From: Pontibacter anaerobius
GTDB lineage: Bacteria; Bacteroidota; Bacteroidia; Cytophagales; Hymenobacteraceae
Assembly (NCBI RefSeq): GCF_026241195.1
Contig: NZ_JAPFQO010000006.1
Coordinates: 124,001-188,000, forward strand
Direction: 5' to 3'
Length of the DNA stretch: 64,000 nt
Shown here piece by piece: positions 1 through 9,693 of this stretch. The first letter of the stretch is position 1. Each line of letters starts with the position of its first letter. The position numbers were made by a program, and so were the translations under genes. Under the pieces are notes generated by a model. That model worked only from the letters and a program-made list of their open reading frames with translations, made no database searches and was not told the origin of the DNA.

Positions 1-2
1 AT

Positions 3-371
3 GCCGAGATTGTTCGCTCAGGTTATGCCAACAGCCTGGCCGGTGGCATCGTGATCACGGGTGGAGGCGCTCAGCTCCAGAACCTCGTGCAACTGGTAGA
101 GTACATCACCGGCATGGATACGCGTATTGGCTACCCGAATGAGCACCTCGGAAGATCCAAAGTGGATGCGGTGAAGGGGCCAATGTATGCAACCAGCGTA
201 GGTCTTGTACTAGCAGGCTACCATCCGCTTGACCAGCGCGTGGAGCGCCATGAAGGGGTAACTGAACAAGTATACAATACCAAAGCAGCTGAGCCAAAGA
301 GCACAGCAAATAACAGTGGCGGAGGGCTACTGCAGAAGCTGAAGGGCTTCTTATCAGACGACATAGACTAA
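3..371 (+). CDS. ftsA: Cell division protein FtsA, C-terminal part
   Basis: The reading frame is open from the first bases of the window, so only about the last 122 residues are present. The fragment contains the actin-fold motif GGIVITGGGAQLQNL, which forms the second phosphate/adenosine site of the FtsA/MreB/Hsp70 ATPase superfamily, then the partly conserved IGYPNEHL segment. It ends in a short amphipathic tail (LLQKLKGFLSDD), expected for the membrane-targeting helix of FtsA. FtsA tethers FtsZ filaments to the inner membrane. ftsZ follows 38 bp downstream on the same strand, the usual order in the division cluster. The identification rests on these motifs plus the ftsZ neighbour. Confidence 0.93.
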   Translation, partial: AEIVRSGYANSLAGGIVITGGGAQLQNLVQLVEYITGMDTRIGYPNEHLGRSKVDAVKGPMYATSVGLVLAGYHPLDQRVERHEGVTEQVYNTKAAEPKSTANNSGGGLLQKLKGFLSDDID

Positions 372-409
372 AAAAACTTATCAACCCATAATAAGCAGGA
401 GAAATTAGT

Positions 410-1972
410 ATGACATCAGCATATGCATTTGACTTGCCATCCAGCGGCAAGTCCATCATCAAGGTGATAGGTGTAGGTGGCGGCGGTAGCAATGCCGTAA
501 ACCACATGTACAACCAAGGCATCAAAGACGTAGAGTTCATCATCTGTAACACGGATGCGCAGGCGCTGAAAAGCAGCGGCGTGCCCAGCAGGCTACAGAT
601 AGGCGAGAACCTTACGGAAGGCCTTGGAGCGGGCGCTAACCCTGAAAAAGGGAAACAGGCTGCCCTGGAGAGCAAGGAAGAAATCCGTGAGATGCTGAGC
701 AACGATACGAAGATGGTGTTCATCACTGCTGGTATGGGTGGAGGTACCGGTACAGGTGCTGCTCCTGTTATTGCAAGGGTAGCCAAGGAGCTAGGTATCC
801 TGACAGTGGGTATTGTTACGGCCCCGTTTGGCTTTGAAGGCAAGAAGAAAAAAATTGCTGCCGAAAACGGTGTGAAAGAGCTGAGCGATAACTGCGATAC
901 GATCCTGGTGATCCTGAACGACAAGCTGCGTGAGATGTTCGGTAATCTGACCATCCGCGAGGCTTTCGCTAAAGCTGATAATGTGTTAACGACTGCCGCT
1001 AAGTCTATTGCTGAGATCATCACAGTTACGGCTGAGGTGAACGTTGACTTTGAGGACGTTAAAACTGTAATGAAAGACTCTGGTGCAGCAGTGATGGGTT
1101 CTGCGACAACAGAGGGTGAGGGCCGTGCCCTGCGCGCCGCCGAAGAGGCTCTTTCGTCTCCACTGCTTAACAATACGGACATCCACGGTGCTCAGAAGAT
1201 CCTGCTTTCGATCATGTCTGGTGAGCAGGCAGAGCTGGAGATGGACGAATTAACTGAGATTACAGAGTATATCCAGGATAAAGCTGGCCAGGAGGCTGAG
1301 GTTATCTTTGGCCATGGTATAGATTCAACGCTTGGTCAGAGCATCCGCGTTACGGTTATTGCAACAGGTTTCGCCAGCGATGCAGAGAGCATCATAGAGC
1401 CTAAGAAAACCGTATTTGACCTGGATAGCCAAAAAAAAATTGAGGTAGCTGAGCCTGTAGCTCCTGCACCGACACCAGAGATTACAACCTTTGCCAAGCC
1501 TGTTGCCCCGGCTCCTGTTGTTGCCCCAAAGCCAGCTGCGCCACAGCAACCTTCTAACTTCGAAAATAACTCGCCACGCCGTACTGAGCAGCCGCAACCA
1601 GCACAGCCTCAGCCACAGCGCATCGTGTTTGAGTTGGATGGCAATTCGCAAAACGACAACTTCCAGAACAATTTCCGTGAGGAGGAGGCCCGTGCGGCAC
1701 GTGAGCAGAACGAGGCTGCACAACGCCAGGCTGAGGAGCGCGAGTTAATGCAGCGCCGCGCAGAGGAGCGCCGCGAGCGCCTTCGTATGTTGAGCTCAGA
1801 AACAACTTCTGAGGCAATCAAAGAGAAGCTGGAAGTACCTGCTTACCTGCGCCGCAATGTGGCCCTGGACAGAGTAGCACACTCTTCAGAGCGTAACATT
1901 TCCCGCTTCAACCTGAACGATGACAACGAGATTCTGGGGGATAACCGTTTCCTGCACGATAATGTAGACTAA
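410..1972 (+). CDS. ftsZ: Cell division protein FtsZ
   Basis: Tubulin-like GTPase that polymerises into the Z ring at midcell. The 520-residue product has the N-terminal nucleotide-binding GVGGGGSNAV (about residues 21-30), the tubulin signature GGGTGTG (110-116) and the T7-loop region NVDFEDVKTVM near 210 that completes the GTPase site of the adjacent subunit. After the conserved core (about 330 residues) comes a long low-complexity linker rich in Pro, Gln, Glu and Arg, typical of the long FtsZ linkers of Bacteroidetes, and a conserved C-terminal region (VPAYLRRNVALDR) that should contact FtsA. A purine-rich AGGAG lies 9 bases upstream of the ATG. It probably shares a transcript with ftsA and is closed by the hairpin after the stop. 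Confidence 0.98.
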   Translation: MTSAYAFDLPSSGKSIIKVIGVGGGGSNAVNHMYNQGIKDVEFIICNTDAQALKSSGVPSRLQIGENLTEGLGAGANPEKGKQAALESKEEIREMLSNDTKMVFITAGMGGGTGTGAAPVIARVAKELGILTVGIVTAPFGFEGKKKKIAAENGVKELSDNCDTILVILNDKLREMFGNLTIREAFAKADNVLTTAAKSIAEIITVTAEVNVDFEDVKTVMKDSGAAVMGSATTEGEGRALRAAEEALSSPLLNNTDIHGAQKILLSIMSGEQAELEMDELTEITEYIQDKAGQEAEVIFGHGIDSTLGQSIRVTVIATGFASDAESIIEPKKTVFDLDSQKKIEVAEPVAPAPTPEITTFAKPVAPAPVVAPKPAAPQQPSNFENNSPRRTEQPQPAQPQPQRIVFELDGNSQNDNFQNNFREEEARAAREQNEAAQRQAEERELMQRRAEERRERLRMLSSETTSEAIKEKLEVPAYLRRNVALDRVAHSSERNISRFNLNDDNEILGDNRFLHDNVD

Positions 1973-1994
1973 GGAACCCTGAAGTCAAGTATAT

Positions 1995-2033
1995 AAAAAG
2001 CGGCTGCAGTTTTACTGCAGCCGCTTTTTTTAT
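1995..2033. terminator. Bidirectional terminator between ftsZ and the flavin reductase gene
   Basis: A near-perfect stem AAAAAGCGGCTGCAG / CTGCAGCCGCTTTTT with a 4-5 base loop, flanked by A and T runs on the two sides, lies between convergent genes. It can terminate transcription in both directions. The T tract runs into a TATACTT word. Confidence 0.85.
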
Positions 2034-2045
2034 ACTTGCTGTTGC

Positions 2046-2570
2046 CTAGAACTTTAGGAACTGTGTTACATGTTGCTCCAGCAGTTCCTGGTATAGTTTA
2101 TTGGTTAACTGCTTGCCGTCAAAGTTCTTCTCTATATGGGCGAGTTTCAGGCGCATGGCCATCACGTGCATTCCCAGGTAGTTCAGGATATCCGACAAAT
2201 GGCTAAGGGCAAGGCCACTGCCTTGCATGCCGGATGAGAGGCCGATAAGAGCTCCTTTCTTATCTTTAAAAGTATAAGGATAGGCCAGCCCGTCAATAAA
2301 GGCCTTCAGCACGCCGGGAAAGGAGGAATTATACTCTGGTACCACGAAAACAAATTTATCGGAAGCTTCGATCATGGAGGCAAGGCGGTTAAAATCTTCA
2401 TTCTTGCCGGTGTTGTCGTAAAGTGCCGACACGGTAAAGTCACCAGGCAGGTCTGCCAGATCAAGCACCTGGTAGGGTTTCCCTTGCTTCTCAAGCATGC
2501 TGGCATAAAGGTCTACAATGGCTCTGGTATTGGATAAAGGCCTGTTAGTGCCTGATATCAGTGTAATCAT
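2046..2570 (-). CDS. NADPH-dependent FMN reductase family protein
   Basis: 174-residue flavodoxin-fold oxidoreductase. The N-terminal SGTNRPLSNT is the FMN phosphate-binding loop of the NADPH-dependent FMN reductase / azoreductase-like family, and VPEYNSSFPGVLKAFID (about residues 98-114) is the family's second flavin-contact motif. Members reduce FMN, quinones or azo compounds with NAD(P)H in the cytosol, and the substrate cannot be told from sequence. It is a single gene ending at the ftsZ terminator. The upstream 190 bp contain several TATACTT words and no obvious conserved neighbour. Confidence 0.88.
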   Translation of the reverse strand: MITLISGTNRPLSNTRAIVDLYASMLEKQGKPYQVLDLADLPGDFTVSALYDNTGKNEDFNRLASMIEASDKFVFVVPEYNSSFPGVLKAFIDGLAYPYTFKDKKGALIGLSSGMQGSGLALSHLSDILNYLGMHVMAMRLKLAHIEKNFDGKQLTNKLYQELLEQHVTQFLKF

Positions 2571-2705
2571 ACGTAGTGTTTAGGTGCGCCTACAGTTGGC
2601 AGGTTTTATACTTAACCCGATTTTACGCTGTAGGTTTATACTTTGCTGTTTTTATACTTTAGGATACCTGTAGAAGTATAAGGTACAATAATCTCTGAGA
2701 TTTCT

Positions 2706-2744
2706 AAAAAAGAAAAGGCGAGAACAGTAGCTGCCTCGCCTTTC
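2706..2744 (-). terminator. Terminator of the sdh operon
   Basis: Perfect 9-bp stem AAAGGCGAG / CTCGCCTTT with a 12-base loop, about 20 bp beyond the sdhB stop, followed on the minus strand by a T-rich tract (TTTTCTTTTTT). Confidence 0.8.
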
Positions 2745-2765
2745 TATACTTTAAGAATGCTCTAG

Positions 2766-3548
2766 CTACATGTTTTCTGATGTTGCTTTAGCATAAATAA
2801 ACTCGCTTCTCAGCATGTTGATATTCTCCAGGGAGATACCAACCGGGCACTCAGCGGCGCAGGCTCCCGTATTGGTGCAGGCACCAAAGCCTTCAATATC
2901 CATTTGGGCCACCATGTTCTCCACGCGTGTTTTGCGCTCTGTTTTACCCTGCGGCAGCATGGCCAGCTGAGATACCTTTGCACTTACAAACAGCATGGCA
3001 GAGGCGTTTTTACAAGCCGCCACACAGGCACCGCAACCAATACAGGTTGCAGCGTCAAAGGCCTTATCAGCGATTGACTTTGGAATTGGAATAGCGTTCG
3101 CATCCGGCACACCACCTGTGTTTACAGATACGTAACCACCGGCCTGCTGAATACGGTCAAAGGCTGAACGGTCTACCACCAGGTCCTTGTGCACCGGGAA
3201 AGCGGCTGCTCTCCAAGGCTCAATGGTAATAGTATCGCCATCTTTGAAATGACGCATGTGCAGTTGGCAGGTAGTGGTACCACGCTCCGGGCCGTGCGGA
3301 CGTCCGTTGATGAACAGGCTGCACATACCGCAGATTCCTTCGCGGCAGTCGTGGTCGAAGGCAACAGGGTCTTCGCCTTTACGTAGCAGGTCCTCGTTAA
3401 GCACGTCCAACATCTCCAGGAATGACATATCCGGAGAGATGCCCTTTATCGGGTAGGTCACCATCTGACCTGTTGCATTTTTATCTTTTTGGCGCCAAAC
3501 CTTCAGCGTAAGGTCCATTGGTTTAGCATTTGGATTACTTCCAGCCAT
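2766..3548 (-). CDS. sdhB: Succinate dehydrogenase / fumarate reductase iron-sulfur subunit
   Basis: Electron-transfer subunit of respiratory complex II, passing electrons from the SdhA flavin to the membrane quinone. The 260-residue protein shows the three cluster motifs in order: a plant-type [2Fe-2S] set (CREGICGMC with a later Cys in TTTCQLH), [11 protein letters not shown] for [4Fe-4S], and [14 protein letters not shown] for the third cluster. Length and motif spacing match the Bacteroidetes/epsilon-type SdhB/FrdB. It is the last gene of sdhC-sdhA-sdhB, separated from sdhA by 92 bp that hold a long perfect inverted repeat. Sequence alone does not decide the physiological direction; an aerobic role is inferred from the adjacent TCA-cycle content of the window. 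Confidence 0.97.
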   Translation of the reverse strand: MAGSNPNAKPMDLTLKVWRQKDKNATGQMVTYPIKGISPDMSFLEMLDVLNEDLLRKGEDPVAFDHDCREGICGMCSLFINGRPHGPERGTTTCQLHMRHFKDGDTITIEPWRAAAFPVHKDLVVDRSAFDRIQQAGGYVSVNTGGVPDANAIPIPKSIADKAFDAATCIGCGACVAACKNASAMLFVSAKVSQLAMLPQGKTERKTRVENMVAQMDIEGFGACTNTGACAAECPVGISLENINMLRSEFIYAKATSENM

Positions 3549-3578
3549 TTTCTTATTAATTACGATTTAAGAATCATG

Positions 3579-3628
3579 GATTAAGAATGAGTAATCGGCC
3601 TAAACAGCCCCATTACTCATTCTTAATC
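3579..3628. repeat. 17-bp perfect inverted repeat between sdhA and sdhB
   Basis: Left arm 3579-3595 (core TTAAGAATGAGTAAT) and right arm 3612-3628 are exact reverse complements, separated by 16 bases. There is no T tract on either side. The structure is therefore more like an intercistronic RNA hairpin (processing, stability or attenuation between sdhA and sdhB) than a simple terminator. Confidence 0.85.
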
Positions 3629-3640
3629 ATTAATTAATCA

Positions 3641-5575
3641 TTACTTGTAGCTACGCTGTGTTAGCTTCACATTCTCGAACTTCAGGTCTTCCTTGTGCAG
3701 ACGTGGCTCGTTACCTACACCTGTAAACTCCCAGGCTGCTACGTAAGCATAGTTTTCGTCATCACGCAGGGCCTCGTTCTCAGGGGTCTGGTATTCCTCA
3801 CGGAAGTGTCCGCCACAAGATTCGTTTCTGTTTAGGGCATCGTCTACCATCAGTTCGCCCAGTTCGAGGAAGTCGGCCACACGGTTGGCTTTCTCCAGGG
3901 TGATGTTCAGTTCCTCGTTTACACCAACAACTTTAACATCGCGCCAGAACTCATCGCGCAGCTTGCGGATTTCCTGCTTGGCAAACTGGAGGCCTTCAGC
4001 GTTACGGGCCATACCGCAGTACTCCCACATGATTTGGCCTAAAGCCTTATGGAAGTCATCCACAGTGCGGTTACCGTTAATGGAAAGAAGCTTATTGTTG
4101 ACTGAGATTACGTTCTGCTCTGCCTCTTTAAATGCTGGGTGGTCTACTGGCACCTTGTCGTAAGGTGTTTTGGCCAGGTAATCACCGATGGTGTAAGGCA
4201 GTACAAAGTATCCGTCAGCCAGACCCTGCATCAGGGCTGAAGCACCCAGGCGGTTTGCACCGTGGTCTGAGAAGTTCGCCTCACCGGCAGCATACAGGCC
4301 TGGCACGTTCGTCATGAGGTTATAGTCTACCCAAAGCCCGCCCATGGTATAGTGCACGGCAGGGTAGATACGCATTGGTCTTTCGTACGGGTTCTCGTCC
4401 GTGATCTTAGCGTACATCTCGAAGAGGTTACCATACTTGGCAGCTATGGCAGCCTGTCCGTCGCGTTTGATGGCATCGGCAAAGTCAAGGTATACAGCAA
4501 GGCCGGAGGCACCCACACCTCGTCCTTCGTCGCAAACCAGCTTGGCGTTACGGGAGGCCACGTCGCGCGGTACCAGGTTACCGAAGGCAGGATATTTACG
4601 CTCCAGGTAGTAATCACGGTCAGCTTCAGCGATATCGTTTACGGTGATTTCGCCTCTTCTTAGCCTCTCTGCAATCTCAACTGTTTTAGGTACCCACACA
4701 CGGCCATCGTTACGCAGTGATTCTGACATCAGCGTCAGTTTAGACTGGTAATCGCCGGATACTGGGATACAGGTTGGGTGGATCTGCGTGAAGCAAGGGT
4801 TAGCGAACAAAGCGCCCTTCTTATGTGCTCTCCAGGCAGCGGTTGCGTTAGAGCCCATTGCGTTAGTAGAGAGGTAGAACACGTTGCCGTAGCCACCTGT
4901 TGCCAGTACTACTGCATGGGCGCTGTGCGACTCAATCTTGCCGGTAATCAGGTTACGAACCACGATGCCACGCGCTTTGCCATCCACCAGAACCAGATCA
5001 AGCATCTCGGTGCGCGGGTACATTTTTACCTTACCGTAAGCGATCTGGCGGTTAAGGGCAGAGTATGCACCTAAAAGCAGCTGCTGTCCGGTCTGGCCAC
5101 GGGCGTAGAACGTACGCGATACCTGGGCGCCACCGAAGGAACGGTTGGCCAGCAGTCCGCCGTACTCACGCGCGAAAGGAACACCCTGCGCCACGCACTG
5201 GTCAATGATGTTAACGGATACCTGCGCCAGGCGGTACACATTGGCCTCGCGGGCACGGTAGTCACCACCTTTAATCGTATCGTAAAAAAGGCGGAAAACA
5301 GAGTCACCGTCGTTCTGGTAGTTTTTGGCAGCGTTGATACCACCCTGCGCCGCGATAGAGTGCGCACGGCGAGGGGAGTCCTGGAAGCAGAACGCTTTTA
5401 CGTTGTAGCCCAGTTCACCGAAAGAGGCAGCGGCAGAAGCACCGGCAAGGCCTGTACCTACCACTATAATATCGTACTTACGCTTGTTTGCCGGGTTTAC
5501 CAGCTTTACGTCAAATTTATGCTTGTCCCACTTTTCGGCTAAAGGGCCTTCCGGGAGTTTTGAATCTAATATCAT
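3641..5575 (-). CDS. sdhA: Succinate dehydrogenase / fumarate reductase flavoprotein subunit
   Basis: Catalytic subunit that oxidises succinate to fumarate. The 644-residue protein has the dinucleotide-binding [19 protein letters not shown] (about 38-56) and a conserved His at about 72 in [13 protein letters not shown], which is the covalent FAD attachment site in this family. It also has the C-terminal substrate-site region [19 protein letters not shown]. Length matches the 640-650 residue FrdA/SdhA of Bacteroidetes. It follows sdhC by 21 bp and is co-transcribed. Nothing appears truncated. Confidence 0.98.
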   Translation of the reverse strand: MILDSKLPEGPLAEKWDKHKFDVKLVNPANKRKYDIIVVGTGLAGASAAASFGELGYNVKAFCFQDSPRRAHSIAAQGGINAAKNYQNDGDSVFRLFYDTIKGGDYRAREANVYRLAQVSVNIIDQCVAQGVPFAREYGGLLANRSFGGAQVSRTFYARGQTGQQLLLGAYSALNRQIAYGKVKMYPRTEMLDLVLVDGKARGIVVRNLITGKIESHSAHAVVLATGGYGNVFYLSTNAMGSNATAAWRAHKKGALFANPCFTQIHPTCIPVSGDYQSKLTLMSESLRNDGRVWVPKTVEIAERLRRGEITVNDIAEADRDYYLERKYPAFGNLVPRDVASRNAKLVCDEGRGVGASGLAVYLDFADAIKRDGQAAIAAKYGNLFEMYAKITDENPYERPMRIYPAVHYTMGGLWVDYNLMTNVPGLYAAGEANFSDHGANRLGASALMQGLADGYFVLPYTIGDYLAKTPYDKVPVDHPAFKEAEQNVISVNNKLLSINGNRTVDDFHKALGQIMWEYCGMARNAEGLQFAKQEIRKLRDEFWRDVKVVGVNEELNITLEKANRVADFLELGELMVDDALNRNESCGGHFREEYQTPENEALRDDENYAYVAAWEFTGVGNEPRLHKEDLKFENVKLTQRSYK

Positions 5576-5596
5576 AGGAATATAGATAGCTTTTAA

Positions 5597-6277
5597 TTAC
5601 ACAAGGAAGAAGAAATACAGCGGAATGATGGCGAAGCCGAGGCACACGATGATGGAGAAGGCCACGCCGAATTTCTGGATGAATGGAGTGTATTTCTTGT
5701 GGTCAAGGCCCAGTGTCTGGAAGGCGCTCTGGAAACCGTGGATCAGGTGATAAGCAAGGGCTACCATCGCAATCACATAGATCAGCACATACCACCAGAT
5801 CTGGAACGACTGCACCACCTTGATGTATAGGTTATCATACTCCACATTCTCCACCACGATAGGCTCCAAACCGCCAAAACGGGCAGGTACAAAGAAGTTC
5901 CAAAGGTGGATGATCAGGAACACGAGTATAACTGTACCCAACAGGCCCATATTGCGCGAAGACCAGGTGCTGTTCTCCTCCGGGTGATTGTTTACATAAC
6001 CCACCGGGCGGGCTGCCTTATTGCGGCGGGTTAGTACAAGCGCATCATATATATGGAAAACAAACCCCAACAGCAGGACAATTTCCATGGTGCGGATAAT
6101 AGGGTTGGTTCCCATGAAGTGTGAGTAAACGTTGAAAGCTTCGCCTCCGTCGTTTTTGAAAAGCTGCAGGTTACCAATCAGGTGCACCACCAGGAAGGAG
6201 CAAAGGAAAAGGCCCGTGATGGACATTATGATCTTTCGCCCGACAGTACTGGAAAACGTTTTAGTAAACCAATTCAT
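5597..6277 (-). CDS. sdhC: Succinate dehydrogenase cytochrome b subunit (b558 type)
   Basis: Membrane anchor of complex II, 226 residues with five predicted transmembrane segments: about 17-37, 60-80, 108-130, 155-180 and 200-222. Histidines within the helices (HLIGN, HIYDA, HLWNF, HLIHG) fit the diheme ligands of the Wolinella/Bacillus one-polypeptide cytochrome b family. It binds heme and menaquinone and fixes SdhAB to the inner membrane. It is first in the operon, with a good promoter candidate about 50 bp upstream of the ATG. Confidence 0.95.
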   Translation of the reverse strand: MNWFTKTFSSTVGRKIIMSITGLFLCSFLVVHLIGNLQLFKNDGGEAFNVYSHFMGTNPIIRTMEIVLLLGFVFHIYDALVLTRRNKAARPVGYVNNHPEENSTWSSRNMGLLGTVILVFLIIHLWNFFVPARFGGLEPIVVENVEYDNLYIKVVQSFQIWWYVLIYVIAMVALAYHLIHGFQSAFQTLGLDHKKYTPFIQKFGVAFSIIVCLGFAIIPLYFFFLV

Positions 6278-6305
6278 CTGTGTTTGTTATAGGTTAAGTG
6301 AAATA

Positions 6306-6322
6306 AGCGTTATTTTAACGCT
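6306..6322. promoter_or_regulatory. Palindrome at the predicted sdh transcription start
   Basis: AGCGTTA-TTT-TAACGCT is a perfect 7+3+7 inverted repeat that directly abuts the -7 box of the sdh promoter on its downstream side. It therefore covers the expected start site. It could be an operator for a dimeric regulator or a small 5'-UTR hairpin. No binding protein can be named. Confidence 0.5.
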
Positions 6323-6353
6323 CAAAGGTACATTCAGGCCATATAGAAAACAA
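6323..6353 (-). promoter_or_regulatory. Predicted promoter of the sdhCAB operon
   Basis: On the minus strand TTG (6351-6353) and TACCTTTG (6323-6330) are separated by 20 bases. They match the Bacteroidetes primary-sigma consensus of a -33 TTTG and a -7 TAnnTTTG. The sdhC ATG is 46 bp further on. Confidence 0.6.
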
Positions 6354-6502
6354 TTTTGCCTTCATATTTTGAATCAATCTAAATTGTTATCCGTAACTCC
6401 TAACATCTCTGCCTTTTACCTGCTTCTCTTCTATGATCACAACATTTTAGTGTAACTTTAGTTTAAGATTATACTATATTTACTGCCTAACCCGATTGAT
6501 CT

Positions 6503-9265
6503 ATGCCAAACCTTATACGCCTGAAGTATCTGCTGCATGGTAGTCTGTTGTGGGTGTTGCTATTGTTGCTGTTGGGTACTTTCTCGGAAGTACAGGCTAC
6601 TCATATTCGAGCAGGGGATATTACTGCAAGACGGGACACTACGCCGAACCCGAACCCCCGCCGCTTTTTCTTTACGATGATTGTTTACACCAATCACTTC
6701 TCGCAAGCCGAGGATCCGGAGGTGATCATCTACACGGGCTCCGGCAATACCACCCTTACCGTACAAAGAAAATCTGTAACTCCTATCAACTCCGAAACAG
6801 ACCGGGAAGTGTTTGAGTGGGAATTCACGTACCCCTCGGACGGTACTTATACTACCTACTGGATCGGGGAGAACCGGGATAACAATATCCTGAACATGGC
6901 GGCGCCATCAGACCAGCGCTCTTTCTTCATCTCCACCACTATTGATATCAACGCCCTTCGCGGGTTTAACTCCACACCTGTGCTTACCGTGGAGCCGATT
7001 GACGATGCCGCCCTGTTCCGCAGGTTTGTGCATAACCCGGGCGCATACGATGCCGATGGCGACAGCCTTTCCTTTAAACTGATTGCCCCACGCTACCAGC
7101 AGCCAAGCGGCGACATTGCCGTAGTGCCGGGCTACCGCCACCCAGACCAGGTGGCAAATTGCCGTACCTCAGATGACAGCGGCCCTGCGTTCTTCAGGCT
7201 CGACCCCATTACAGGCCAGTTAACCTGGGATGCCCCGTGCCTGGCTGGTAAGTATAATATTGCCTTTGTGGTGGAGGAATGGCGGCGTGGACCTAACAGA
7301 GGTGCCGTAAAGATTGGCGAGGTAGTGCGCGACATGCGTATTAACGTGGAAGAGAACGAAAACCGGCCACCTGTGCTGGAACCAAAAGACACCTGCGTGG
7401 TGGCTGGTACAACTTTGCGTAGCGTTGTAAGAGCCACTGACCCTGACGGTGACCTGATAAACCTAACCGTGGCGGGTAGTGGTATTGTGCCGCCAGCTAC
7501 TTTTGAGCAAATCACGAACAACAAAGGCTCTGCCACAGGCCTGTTTATCTGGAACACCACCTGCGAGGATGTGCGCCAGGCGCCTTACCAGGTCGTATTC
7601 CGTGCAGAGGACGTGCGGCCAAACAACGAAGACCGACTGGCAGACCTGCAGCCCTGGAACATAAGGGTTATCGGGCCGCCACCGCAAAACCTGGATGCCA
7701 CCAGTGCCGACCGTAATGTAACCCTGACCTGGGACTCTTACATCTGCCAGAATGCCGATAAGATACGCATCTACCGCCGCGAAGGGCCTAGTAACTTTGT
7801 GCCGGATGAGTGCCAGACTGGTGTGCCCGCCTCTACAGGGTATGTGCTGATAGGAGAGGTGGACGCAGGCGAAGTAACTTTCTTCGATGATGACCCTAAT
7901 TTAAAGGCCGGTGTAGAGTACTGCTACATCATTTACGCTACTTTCCCGGCGCAGCCACGCGGCGAAAGCCTTGCCTCGCTGGAAACCTGTGTGGTGATAG
8001 ACCAGGATATTCCGTACCTGACCAATGTTACGGTAGATGAGACGGACGAGACCAACGGGCAGATAACCGTGAAGTGGGCCCAGCCGATAGAAGTGGAGAA
8101 GCTGACTCCTCCGCTGGAGTATCGCCTGTACCGCAAAGTAGGTATGGAGGCCGGTGCAGGTTTTACAGAGGTGAAGCGTACCCGAAACATGTCTGATACC
8201 ACTTTTGTGGACACAGGACTGAACACGGTTGAGAACGCTTACCGTTACCGCCTGGAGTTTTACCAAACACCTACACCTGGTGGCCAGCCAACCTCGCTCC
8301 GCGATAGCACCGAGGCATCCAGCGTGTACCTGGAGGCAGCACCTGCTGAAGGCGATGTGAAGGAAATATCCCTGAACTGGACTTATGATGTGCCCTGGAA
8401 GAACGAGGTGCTGCAGCATTATATTTACAGGCAGGTAGAAGGGGTATTCACCCTTATCGACAGTGTATCGGCTACGGCTACGGGCGGTACGTATACTGAT
8501 ACCGGCGCTTTTGGCGACCAGGAACTGGTGCGCGGGCAGGAGTACTGCTACTATGTACAGACAGCCGGTACCTACCAGATTCAAGGGCTGCCAGAGCCGC
8601 TGCTTAACAACAGCCAGCAAGTATGCGTTACGCTGCCAAAGAATATTTGCCCGCCGGAGCTAAGTATAGCACAGCTCGACTGTAATTTGTTTGAGCAGAA
8701 CCCTACGGAGCCGCCTTACGAGAATGTGCTGAACTGGGTGCCCGATACCTCACCGGATTGTACCGAAGAGATAGCCTACTACACCGTATACTTTAAGTCT
8801 ACGCTGGAAGGGGAGTTTGCACCGCTGGATACAACCACAGAAACCACCTACACCCATAGCGGCCTGCAATCTTACGCGGGTTGTTATCTGGTAACGGCCA
8901 CAGATGTGAACGGGCGTGAAAGTGCGTTCAGCAACGAAGTATGCAACGATAACTGTATCTCGTTTATACTTCCGAACATCATCACACCAAACGGGGATAA
9001 CCTGAACGACGTGTTCCGGCCTAAAGTAAGGGCCTTTATCAAGAGCATGAAGTTTAAGGTGTACAACCGCTGGGGAGTGCAGGTGTACGATAGTGGTAAG
9101 GTAACCGAAGGCGAAGGGCGCTATATTAACTGGCCAGGCGTTGATAACGATGGCAACCGCCTGACCGACGGCACTTATTTTTACGAGGCAGAAGTGGAGT
9201 TTTATACTTTAGACCCAGCCAAAGCCCGCGCCACCTACAAAGGATGGGTAGAGATAGTACGCTAA
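6503..9265 (+). CDS. T9SS-exported multidomain protein with gliding-motility-type C-terminus
   Basis: 920-residue secreted protein. An N-terminal signal peptide (hydrophobic stretch about 14-30, cleavage near VQA-TH) precedes a region with cadherin/Ig-like features: GAYDADGDSLSF near 190 and a second ATDPDGDLINLTV near 310. Several fibronectin type III-like repeats follow between about 390 and 800. The C-terminus carries LPNIITPNGDNLNDVF, KVYNRWGVQVYDS and a final GWVEIVR, the gliding motility-associated C-terminal domain (CHU_C) used as a T9SS sorting signal. The protein is expected on the cell surface or in the medium, with a role in adhesion or motility; the ligand is unknown. The stop codon overlaps the next ATG (TAATG), so the DCC protein may be translationally coupled. 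Confidence 0.9.
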   Translation: MPNLIRLKYLLHGSLLWVLLLLLLGTFSEVQATHIRAGDITARRDTTPNPNPRRFFFTMIVYTNHFSQAEDPEVIIYTGSGNTTLTVQRKSVTPINSETDREVFEWEFTYPSDGTYTTYWIGENRDNNILNMAAPSDQRSFFISTTIDINALRGFNSTPVLTVEPIDDAALFRRFVHNPGAYDADGDSLSFKLIAPRYQQPSGDIAVVPGYRHPDQVANCRTSDDSGPAFFRLDPITGQLTWDAPCLAGKYNIAFVVEEWRRGPNRGAVKIGEVVRDMRINVEENENRPPVLEPKDTCVVAGTTLRSVVRATDPDGDLINLTVAGSGIVPPATFEQITNNKGSATGLFIWNTTCEDVRQAPYQVVFRAEDVRPNNEDRLADLQPWNIRVIGPPPQNLDATSADRNVTLTWDSYICQNADKIRIYRREGPSNFVPDECQTGVPASTGYVLIGEVDAGEVTFFDDDPNLKAGVEYCYIIYATFPAQPRGESLASLETCVVIDQDIPYLTNVTVDETDETNGQITVKWAQPIEVEKLTPPLEYRLYRKVGMEAGAGFTEVKRTRNMSDTTFVDTGLNTVENAYRYRLEFYQTPTPGGQPTSLRDSTEASSVYLEAAPAEGDVKEISLNWTYDVPWKNEVLQHYIYRQVEGVFTLIDSVSATATGGTYTDTGAFGDQELVRGQEYCYYVQTAGTYQIQGLPEPLLNNSQQVCVTLPKNICPPELSIAQLDCNLFEQNPTEPPYENVLNWVPDTSPDCTEEIAYYTVYFKSTLEGEFAPLDTTTETTYTHSGLQSYAGCYLVTATDVNGRESAFSNEVCNDNCISFILPNIITPNGDNLNDVFRPKVRAFIKSMKFKVYNRWGVQVYDSGKVTEGEGRYINWPGVDNDGNRLTDGTYFYEAEVEFYTLDPAKARATYKGWVEIVR

Positions 9266-9693
9266 TGACGAAGTTTTCTGACCTGGAGCAGCTGCAGGGG
9301 AGGCCTGTTGTGTTTTACGACGGCACCTGCGGCTTTTGCCAGGGTAGTGTGCAGGTGGCGCTAAAGTATAACTCGAAGCAGGATTTATACTTTGCTGCCC
9401 TGCAGTCCGGTGTGCTGGAGGCGCTGGTGCCCAGGCCTGAAATCCCCCATCCTTTACCGGACTCCATACTTTTTTATGAGAACGGGAGGCTCTATACTGA
9501 GTCTGACGCAATCCTGCGCATTGCCCGCCACCTCGATTTTCCGGTGTCCATTCTTGCTGTTTTCCGCATTATTCCTGTATCTTTCCGCAATTTTGTGTAC
9601 CGGCTGGTGGCTAAGAACCGCTACCGCATAGCTGGCCGCACAGAAACCTGCATGCTGCCGAGTCCTGAGCAAAGGGCCAGGTTTGTAGGGTGA
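9265..9693 (+). CDS. DCC-family (DUF393) thiol-disulfide oxidoreductase-like protein
   Basis: 142 residues from the ATG that overlaps the previous stop; an in-frame ATG 21 bp earlier lies inside the upstream gene and is less likely. The N-terminal FYDGTCGFC gives the DCC signature (Asp19, Cys22, Cys25), and the C-terminal YRLVAKNRYRIAGRTETCMLP matches the usual family tail with another Cys. The family is predicted to have a thioredoxin-like fold. Its reaction is not established. It probably has no functional link to the T9SS protein beyond a shared transcript. Confidence 0.88.
   Translation: MTKFSDLEQLQGRPVVFYDGTCGFCQGSVQVALKYNSKQDLYFAALQSGVLEALVPRPEIPHPLPDSILFYENGRLYTESDAILRIARHLDFPVSILAVFRIIPVSFRNFVYRLVAKNRYRIAGRTETCMLPSPEQRARFVG

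Noticed and set aside
106..1182. Long minus-strand open frame of 358 codons over ftsZ
   Set aside because: It is a shadow of the ftsZ codon pattern, with low-complexity Ser/Leu runs and no family motif; ftsZ on the plus strand is unambiguous.
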